Assembly (NCBI GenBank): GCA_024196135.1
Contig: JAMQCK010000630.1
Coordinates: 1 to 18,773, forward strand
Length of the DNA stretch: 18,773 nucleotides
Direction: 5' to 3'
DNA from: Pleurotus ostreatus/Saccharomyces cerevisiae fusant
Taxonomy: Eukaryota; Opisthokonta
Shown piece by piece: positions 7,784-18,773 of the stretch. The notes beneath the pieces were generated by a model. That model was not told the origin of the DNA, did no database searches, and worked only from the letters and a program-made list of their open reading frames with translations. The number at the start of each line of letters is the position of its first letter. Position 1 is the stretch's first letter. Made by a program: the position numbers and the translations under genes.

Positions 7784-8741
7784 CTTTGAGGGGCGCCCAC
7801 TGCTGCCTGATGAGCGGGAGCCACCGCTGCCCGGCGAACGGGAGCCACCTACAAAGGAGTGTCTTGTCAGCACGTCGCACTCCGCGGACTGGATGGCTGC
7901 GGCATTCGGTAGCGTCCCAGTAGCGTCCCAGGAGACACTCGGTAGCGTACCGGGGGACAATGGGGAGCGTCCCGGGGGACACTCGGTAGCGTCCCGGGAG
8001 ACCACTCACCGGGGATGGTAATCAGCTGGCAGCAGCCGATTCGCCTGCGGTCGGTGCAAGGCCTCTGCCTGCTCCTGCAGATGCATCCTGATCGTCAGGA
8101 CGCGGCGGATATAGAGCACAATCTCCTCCCGGATGAGCACGCGCGAGCGCTCGGGGTGGCCGTCTGGGGGGCAGGTCGTTGATCAGTGAGGCAGGTCGTT
8201 GATCAGTGCGGCGGGTCGTTGATCAGCGGGGCAGGTCGTTTATTAGTGGGGCAGGTCGTTGATCAGCGAGGCAGGTCGTTGATCAGTGGGGCGGGTCGTT
8301 GATCGGTGCGGCAGGTCGTTGATCAGCAGGCAAGTCGTTGTTCAGTGGGGCAGGACGTTGATCAGCGCACACCTTCCCTCGAATGCCGCCTTCCTGCCTC
8401 CTTTCGAATGCACTCACCTTCCATCGCCGCCGTGAGATACCTGATGCCTTCATCGTACAGCACGCACGCGTCCTCGTACCTGTGATCGTACAGCGCACAC
8501 GCGTCCTCGTACCTGTGGGCCTCGTCCGCGTCAATGGCGCGCTTGATGGTGTCGATGCCGCGCTGGATGTGGCTGCGTGAGTGGGCGGAGGGACGGTGGG
8601 AGGACGATGGAGGGACGGTTGGGATGGTGATGACTTGGGGGGAGAGGGAGATGCAGGAGAAGGAGATGCGGGTGAGGGAGATGCGGGTGAGGCAGAACGA
8701 GCCACACACGCACATTCACATTGACCATGGACGCCATCCAT
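7776..8741 (-). CDS. MIT-domain protein, prematurely ended by an inserted element
   Basis: Exons in transcript order: 8741..8710 (tentative), 8572..8418, 8163..8010, 7848..7776. The tentative first exon starts MDGVHG and uses donor GTGTGT; another ATG at 8761 is possible. Exon 2 encodes HIQRGIDTIKRAIDADEAHR and ends ...DEGIRYLTAAME; exon 3 continues DGHPERSRVLIREEIVLYIR and VLTIRMHLQEQAEAL. Together they match the three helices of an MIT (microtubule interacting and trafficking) domain, which in other proteins binds ESCRT-III tails. The exon 2/3 splice phase agrees exactly. Helix 2 contains an 11-residue duplication. The present frame ends WAPLKGV and a TAG made by the right end of the inserted element, about 137 residues in all. 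Without the element it would run on into the 6415-7054 exons. It is divergent to VPS4. Expression and start are unproven. Confidence 0.65.
7908..8001. repeat. 22-bp minisatellite in an MIT-gene intron
   Basis: GGTAGCGTCCCGGGAGACACTC-like units start at 7919, 7941, 7963 and 7985, with a half unit at 7908. They occupy the intron 7849-8009, between the third and fourth exons. Confidence 0.9.
8171..8367. repeat. 20-bp minisatellite, ten copies, in an MIT-gene intron
   Basis: GCAGGTCGTTGATCAGTGGG-like units start at 8171, 8191, 8211, 8231, 8251, 8271, 8291 and 8311, then two more after a one-base deletion (about 8330 and 8349). The array fills most of the 254-bp intron 8164-8417 and each unit carries TGATCA. 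The units are contiguous with no spacers, so it is not a CRISPR array. Confidence 0.95.
8452..8517. repeat. 33-bp tandem duplication within MIT-domain coding sequence
   Basis: Two 33-bp copies (8452-8484 and 8485-8517) differ at only a few positions. On the minus strand they encode HRYEDACALYD and HRYEDACVLYD in a row, where known MIT domains have the segment once. Confidence 0.95.
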
Positions 8742-8960
8742 GCTTGGTCGACTTGAGTCATTCGGCCGCGCTGATTGTCCGGCCAGTCCAGTCAGTCTGC
8801 AGGAGTATGGCCAATGAGGGGGAGGTGAGAAACAAGGCGCATTCTTCTCAAGCGATAAGCGCGTCTTCGCGCCGAGGCCGCGCGCGACCCCGGCCAGTGG
8901 CAAGTACCGACGGATCACGTGAGGATAGGACCGGCGAGAACATTGGGACACCCTGGGGCA
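8742..8960 (-). promoter_or_regulatory. probable promoter of the MIT-domain gene
   Basis: Upstream of the likely start lie an inverted CCAAT box (8811-8815) and an E-box CACGTG (8916-8921), about 70 and 175 bases from the ATG. These are common fungal promoter elements; no TATA box is evident. The call is by position and motif only. Confidence 0.35.
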
Positions 8961-8999
8961 GGAGTTTTTCCTGCGTTATGGGTGAGTAAGAGGTGAAGG

Positions 9000-9185
9000 A
9001 AATGTGAAGGGAGGGAGAGGTGGTGCGGAGATACAAAGGGATAGGCGAAAGGGAGGGGTGGCGAGGACGGAGGGAATGGGAAGGAGGGAAGGGGTTGAAG
9101 GGAAGGAGAGGGAGGAGGGAAGGGGTTGAAGGGAAGGAGGGAAGGAATTGAAGGGACAGAGAAGGGGGAAGGGGAGGGGTATAGG
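9000..9185. repeat. homopurine G/A-rich tract with imperfect internal repeats
   Basis: The plus strand is nearly all purine for about 180 bases. A unit like GAGGGAAGGGGTTGAAGGGA occurs twice, and a third, decayed copy ends in GGAATTGAAGGGA near 9150. Minus-strand open frames across it are Pro/Ser/Leu-rich by composition and not treated as genes. Confidence 0.75.
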
Positions 9186-10323
9186 GAGTGCATAATGACA
9201 GTGCGCGCAGGCGCTTGCACCAGAGCGCGCAAGCACCGAGGCGAGAATCAAGGAGAAAAGCTCGCTCAGGATGAGGAGGCTAAGCGCGCCAGCGCTCTCC
9301 GCTTCGTGTATAGCCTCATCCCTCCAGAAACGGACGGGGCAATCAAGCAGAAGACACGCATTCTTGACATACGAAATCATCCAAGCAGCGACGGGAGGAG
9401 GCGTGGCGTACTGGCAGCAAGGATGCCGCAGGTGGATCCGAACATGGGACGATGATGAGCAGGAGGCAAGGAAGGAGGGCGTACGTACATTGACGGACCG
9501 GCGAGAGCATTGAGACGCATACGTTCCGGGGGCCCGGGCTGTGGATGTTTTGGGCGGGCAAGCAGAGGTTGACAAGGTGGTAGTCTACACGGGGGCGACA
9601 GACGGATGCACTCCAGAGAGGAAGGCGACGAAGGGAGAAGCAAACTGTCATTGCAGGCATGAGACCGAAGTATATGTAGGTCAGACGTTGGGAGCGCATT
9701 CTGCGTCAGAGTAGGCACAGATGAGGGTGAACTCGGTCAGCTCCCTGTCCAAGTCGCGTCCAGGCACCGGCAGACCCCGCGCTCTGGCGGACCGGACGTC
9801 CGACACTTGCTTCTGCCAACCATCACGCACGCCCTTTCTCCTCCACAGGCGCTTCTACCACCCTCCGCTGCTGACTGCACGACGCGCGCAAGGGCGATCA
9901 TACGACACCGAGCGCGATCTGACGATTACACGGCGACGCGACTGGCGCGGGCGATTGCACGTGCGAGCGTGCCCGAGACGACAGCGATCCATTGCGACGC
10001 GCGAGAGGGCTACAGAGGCGATAGAGGACGATTACTGGGTGCGTACGCGGGCTTTTGTGCGGTGGCGAAGACGGCTGACCGTGTGTGTAGGCGCTATCCA
10101 TTGTGAACAGGACCCGGGCAGCGTACTGCGCGCGCAACTCATTACCTTCGCGCCTACCTTCACCACCCATCTCATCGCGCCTACGCTACCCGCTAGCTAC
10201 GCGTACTTTGTACACAAACCCATCCGTACGTATCCCGTCGTACGCGCCCGCCTCGGTGTACTGATGCGCGAAAGATCAATCACAAGCATCTGAATATCCT
10301 GCCCGAACGCGCCGCTAGCCAAC
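9186..10323. other. intergenic stretch upstream of VPS4, no supportable gene
   Basis: I find no recognisable protein on either strand. The longest open frame (9721-10293, plus) would be an Arg-rich 190-residue protein ending 30 bases before the VPS4 start. Its composition fits random GC-rich sequence and it shows no known motif. The part near 10300 must hold the VPS4 leader and promoter; no TATA box is obvious there. Confidence 0.5.
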
Positions 10324-14787
<4,464 letters not shown>

Positions 14788-15760
14788 CGAGCGCCCGGGT
14801 GGGTTGAATGTCCACCTTCGCCTTCGCTTGCTTCTTGGGTCTCTGCTTTACTTCCCTATCTTACTCTTTTCCTTTTTATCACGACGTTCGGAATGGCATA
14901 CCACTCATGGAACGACGTTGACTGTCCACCTTGCTCGGACTCGACCTGTCCAGCAATCTCAATGAATATCCCTCGAGTGCTTATGAACACCTCGCAGCAG
15001 CGCAGTGTTACAAATCCCTATATCCATTCCAAAAAAAGAGTAACACAAAGAGTACCACGAGCATGCTGTATCATCGCTCGGCAGGTATGCAGCGCCACAC
15101 CACACGTACGAGTCCGACCAGGCCGCGCGTCGCCCGAGGGGAAAGAAAGGGAAGGGCGCAAAAGGTAGGGATGTATATAGACAGGTGATGGCGATGGGGT
15201 GGTATGTAAAGGAACAAGAGGTACGGGATGCGAAGGACGGGCAGACGAACGCGTAGACGGGGAAAACCAACGCGTCAAGGGGGCGAACGGATGGCGAGGC
15301 GCGGAAGATGGGCAGGCGGTAGATGATGCAGGGATACTATAACGACAATAAAGAGTACGGGGACAACTGCAGCGCCCGCGGCTATGCCACTCGCACGTAC
15401 AGACGGTCGATTAGCGGCGGAGTGGGCCTAAGATAGAGCAGGGGGTAGCGAGCGTTGGTGCGTGCGTAGGGGGATGGGCGATGCGGGGAATGCGACGACA
15501 ATATATGAAGAAGGGGCTACTGCAGCGTAGAAGGGGGTGCGACGCGACGCGGGGGATAGGTATAGAGCCGGTAATGAGGGTGCGGCTGCGTCGGGTGCAG
15601 GCTGCAGGCTGCGTCGGGCGGATGCTAGGGTGTTGATGCGGGAGGGCGTCGTGAGATCTCATCCGGGTCGTGAGGGGCGTGGGCAGGACCGACAAGAGGC
15701 GGTCAGCGGACGGCGGCGGGCGAGCGAGCGCCCGGGGCCGTGAATGCGTCACGTCCACCG
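14788..15760. other. convergent 3' region between VPS4 and the kinase gene
   Basis: No gene is supportable in this 973-bp gap. An AATAAA lies at 15347-15352 on the plus strand, but 560 bases past the VPS4 stop it is a doubtful poly(A) signal for that gene. A small direct repeat, GGCTGCGTCGGG, occurs twice near 15585-15617. Minus-strand open frames just beyond the kinase stop look like 3' untranslated sequence. Confidence 0.5.
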
Positions 15761-18173
15761 CTACGGGTGTTTCTCGTTCAGCTCAGCGCCGTCAGCGCTA
15801 GGCCGCAACCGCGACTCGCCAGAAGGCCGTAGGCGAGATTCGCCTGACACGCGCATGCTCCGTGCTTCTCCGCTTGGCCGAAGTCCTGCAGTCAAGCAGT
15901 CAGTATAAGTGTATTAGACAACAAACCAGGAAAGGTAAGGAGTAGAAGAACATTGAATGTTTGCAACTCACCCGGCTCTACGCTCCCTCGTACATCACCG
16001 ATCGTGCTCAAGTCGATTTCTCGATCGTCATCAGTCGTGATTGCGACACCGCCGTAGGCTGCGTCTATATCATCTGGGCGTAAGTTAGCTATTCCAGAAG
16101 GGGGAGAAGATGTGTCTAGATATCAGGCCAATGGGACGCGACTGAAATGCTCGAAAGGCTAGCGACAGGCCGAGCGAGTATGATAGGCAAAAGCCAAAAT
16201 GTAGCGATAGATGAGATATAAAGCCACCATGTAAGGGAGAAGCGAAGGATGAAGCCGTCATAGAAGTCACGAGTAAGGCAAACAAAAGGTCATGAAGACT
16301 CACCCCCATACTCCTTTGTCGCATGTAGCGCGTTCGCGTCTGCTACGTATGCACCAGACCCATCCACGTCCCGCACCATATCACGATCACCTGAGGGCAT
16401 GTCAGCTGCTGATTGCGCGCGCAATGGGCAGGCCCAGCCATCTGCAGAACTGATAGCCAAGAACCGCCAAAGTCCGTAGCTACCAGTTATCGCATCGCGT
16501 CGACGGTCATAGACAATGGTCGGCTAGTTCGTGGGGACCCGCAAAGAGTCTTCGGCTGAGTGAGACATACCGTTCACCACAATCATGGGGTCAGCCTTCA
16601 ACCCGTCCGCTGGCGTTTCTGGCCTTGAGGATGCAGGGCCTAGATCGAAGACTCAGTCAATGGTATCCTCGTCTGAGCGAGTGCACATACCACTTGAACT
16701 CGTCGCTGTTGCCTGCGAGATCAGTTGCGTGTTTGTCGGGTAGTACGACCGCCGTTGCATGCGCTTGAAGTCATAGGACGTAAACCTGCAGGACAATTGG
16801 TAAACGAGGTCGTGGACGAGGATGGGGGGAGAAATACGCACTGTTCCTCCATCTGGCGAAGCTCGGCGCTGAGATTCTCCTGGAACGCTGCTTTGCGCTG
16901 TTTTGCCTACATATGATGTCAGAATATGTAGGGTTTCGGAACACGATACGCACCTTTAGCGGGTTGTCCTCCAGCAGCAGCTCCTCCAATTCATGCGAGG
17001 CATCAAAATTGGCCTTTTTGGCCTAAGAAAGAGTTAGCAAGTGATCAAATGATGGGGGGCGCGAGCGCGCAGTCAGATGAAGAATGCGAGACGCACATCA
17101 GGCACGAATGGTGAGGGGGCTTCTTTCGACTCGAGGGTGTCCCAGTTGACGGCGCCACGAAACCACGCATGTCGGCGAAGCTATGTGTTGGTTAGCGGGC
17201 GTGTGGCGAATTGGAAGAGGGCGCGCGCACCTCTGCCATGCCGTCGCGGTCATCCGGACCCGCAGGCTTGACGCCGAGACGGCGGTGGGGGTCGCGATCG
17301 AGGAGGCCCTTGACGACCTGGAGGCCGGGTCTTGAGCACTTCTTTTCGGCGTCTTCGGGCCACTTGAGCGGGTCCTTGGTGATGGAGTGCGTGAGGTCGG
17401 CGTTGGTGCGGCCTCGGAATGGGCGCCTGCCGAAAAGGAGTTCGTATGCACAGACGCCGAGGGACCACCAGTCGATTTGGTACGAGTAGCCCCGCTTGAC
17501 GAGGATTCTGAGGGAGGGGAGTAGGGTCAGTGGGGAACAGGGGCGAGAGCATGTAACGCACTCGGGGGCCATATAGGCCATGGAACCTGCAACGCCCGTA
17601 AGCTTGCGCTCGCCGTAGTGGACCGCAATGTTGAAGTCCGTCAGGTGGGCATTGCCCTTGTCATCGAGAAGTATATTGTCGGGCTTGATGTCGCGGTGCA
17701 TGATGGACATGTTGTGAAGGTAGTCGAGGGCGGAGGAGATTTGGGCGACATAGAAACGGACGGCGTCTTCAGAGAGCGAGCCGAGGCGCTCAAGGTGGAA
17801 GCGAAGGTCGCCGCCGAGCATGAGGTCGATGACGAAGAAGCAGTTTTCGTCGTCCTGGAAGGCGTAGCGGAGGTTGACGATGTATGCATGGTCAACCTCC
17901 TCGAGCAGCCGGCGCTCTTGAATGACGTTTGCAACTGCTTTCATCTTGACGCATTTCGCCTGAGCTGCGGTAAGTAGAGCGAGCGATGCTGCTACCGTCG
18001 CCACTGACCTTGTTGATGTACTTGAGGGCGTATAGTTCGCGAGATTGCTTGTGCTGGACGACGCGGACCTTGCCAAAGGCGCCCTTGCCTACGCATCGCA
18101 ATAAAACAAAGTGGAAGAGGTTCACCTCGCCATCGAAGTCGATGGGCGTCGGTCTGCAGCACACCGCCCCCAT
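15761..18173 (-). CDS. STK32/YANK-type AGC-family Ser/Thr protein kinase
   Basis: Eleven exons in transcript order: 18173..18009, 17959..17562, 17507..17231, 17180..17097, 17022..16954, 16906..16842, 16785..16691, 16639..16571, 16390..16304, 16073..15972, 15885..15761. All phases agree and give 511 residues. The kinase domain (about 22-300) has GKGAFGKV at 29-36, ATP-binding K51, HRDIKPDN from 143 with catalytic D145, and DFN at 163-165 in place of the usual DFG. DFN together with VNLFHF, LMLGGDLRFHL and the WDTLESKEAPSPFVPD tail are features I associate with the YANK/STK32 family. The N-terminus MGAVCC fits N-myristoylation at G2 and palmitoylation at C5/C6, so membrane attachment is likely. 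After the kinase come a helical tail (HELEELLLEDNPLKAKQRK) and about 150 disordered residues with a doubled SGESRLRP near the end. Substrates in fungi are unknown to me. Confidence 0.94.
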
Positions 18174-18235
18174 CGCGGAAAGGAGAGAGTCGCTAAAGTC
18201 ACACCCTGTCACACTCCTTGTCTCCGTCCCCCAAC
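18174..18235. promoter_or_regulatory. 62-bp divergent promoter, kinase and guanylate kinase
   Basis: Only 62 bases separate the two start codons, so both leaders and core promoters must overlap this interval or reach into the opposite coding sequence. It has no TATA box; a GTCACAC-like motif occurs twice (about 18198-18204 and 18209-18215). Confidence 0.6.
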
Positions 18236-18773
18236 ATGCCCGGCCCTGATTTTTGGCGTCCGCTTGTTCTGTCCGGCCCGTAAGCCCCCGCCGCGTCCCT
18301 CCGCCCCCGCTCATCGTCCTCAACAGCTCCGGCGTTGGCAAGTCTACCCTCCTCAGCCGCCTCTTTGCAGAGTTTCCGGACGCGTTCGGCTTCTCCGTCT
18401 CGCATACCACCCGCAGCCCGCGCCCAGGCGAGGTCGATGGAACCCACTACCACTTCGTTACCCGCGACGCCTTCCTCGCCATGCGCGAGCGCGGTGCCTT
18501 CGTAGAGTCCGCCGAGTTCTCCGGGAATCTCTATGGCACCAGCCACGCCGCCATTCGCGCCGTCCAGGCACTCGGCCGCAGATGCATCCTCGACATCGAA
18601 GCCCAGGGCGTCCGCCAGCTTAAGCAATCCCCCGTCTTCGAGGGTGCGAAGGATTCCCCCGACTCGCTCCCGAAGCCCGTCTACGTCTTTATCGCCCCTC
18701 CTACCCTCACCGATCTTCGCGCGCGCCTCGCTGGAAGAGGTACCGATACCCAGGAGGCCGTACAAAAAAGGTT
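18236..18773 (+). CDS. GUK1: guanylate kinase (3' partial)
   Basis: Exons 18236..18279 and 18327..window end, with a 47-bp intron (GTAAGC...CAACAG) in phase 2. The start MPGPDFWRPLVLSGPSGVGK carries the P-loop GPSGVGKST at 14-22, itself split by the intron. HTTRSPRPGEVDGTHYHF at 41-58 is the GMP-binding segment with the conserved arginines and tyrosine. FVESAEFSGNLYGTS and CILDIEAQGVRQLK follow as in the family. The enzyme transfers phosphate from ATP to GMP, making GDP in the cytosol for guanine nucleotide supply. About ten extra residues (around EGAKDSPDSLPK) lie before VYVFIAPP compared with yeast-like sequences. The frame is open at the window end, after about 163 residues of an expected 190-210. 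Confidence 0.96.

Noticed and set aside
7536..8021. 161-residue plus-strand open frame
   Set aside because: It crosses the right border of the inserted element and runs antisense over an MIT-gene intron and exon end; no family resemblance.
8171..8367. Regular 20-bp repeats that might suggest a CRISPR array
   Set aside because: Units are contiguous without spacers, imperfect, and lie in a eukaryotic intron; this is a minisatellite.
8976..9718. Minus-strand open frames of 113-199 residues
   Set aside because: Largely produced by the homopurine tract; Pro/Ser/Leu low complexity, with no splice-supported extension into known families.
9721..10293. 190-residue plus-strand open frame just before VPS4
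   Set aside because: Arg-rich composition as expected from random GC-rich sequence, no motif recognised, and it sits where the VPS4 promoter and leader should be.
15411..15758. 115-residue minus-strand open frame after the kinase stop
   Set aside because: No motif; position and composition fit the 3' untranslated region of the kinase gene.

Overview
The window is GC-rich, intron-dense nuclear DNA from a filamentous fungus, most likely a basidiomycete (Agaricomycotina). Genes are cut by many short introns (about 44-90 bp, larger in VPS4) with GTGAGT/GTGCGT-type donors, CTAAC/CTGAC-like branch sites and YAG acceptors. The products (TFIID subunit, ESCRT ATPase, YANK-type kinase, guanylate kinase) are eukaryotic. 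No prokaryotic, CRISPR or tRNA/rRNA features were seen. Exon models were built by hand from splice signals, reading-frame phase and remembered family sequences; no search was run.

Layout: (1) 1-1173, 3' end of an ATP-dependent DNA-ligase-like gene (+) with a long disordered tail. (2) 1541-3388, a seven-exon MFS transporter of the allantoate/nicotinate (ACS/Dal5) type (+). (3) 3641-4706, TAF10 (-), convergent with the transporter. (4) 4707-5593, a promoter-like block (two MluI cell-cycle boxes around a TATA box, then a long CT tract) with no recognisable gene behind it. (5) 5594-6245, a MITE-like element with 20-bp terminal inverted repeats. (6) 6415-8741, an MIT-domain gene (-) full of minisatellites and split by a second non-autonomous inverted-repeat element (7055-7783) flanked by a 10-bp target duplication. 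(7) 8742-10323, a long intergenic/divergent promoter stretch. (8) 10324-14787, a complete twelve-exon VPS4 (+). (9) 14788-15760, convergent 3' region. (10) 15761-18173, an eleven-exon STK32/YANK-type AGC kinase (-). (11) 18236-18773, the 5' part of guanylate kinase (+), only 62 bp from the kinase start codon.

The genes are mostly unrelated housekeeping functions. One thematic link is that VPS4, the ESCRT-III disassembly ATPase with an MIT domain, is divergently paired with a second MIT-domain gene that now appears broken. The most notable observation is that breakage: an element inserted in a coding exon, with duplicated target bases and a reading frame that joins again once the element and one duplicate are ignored.
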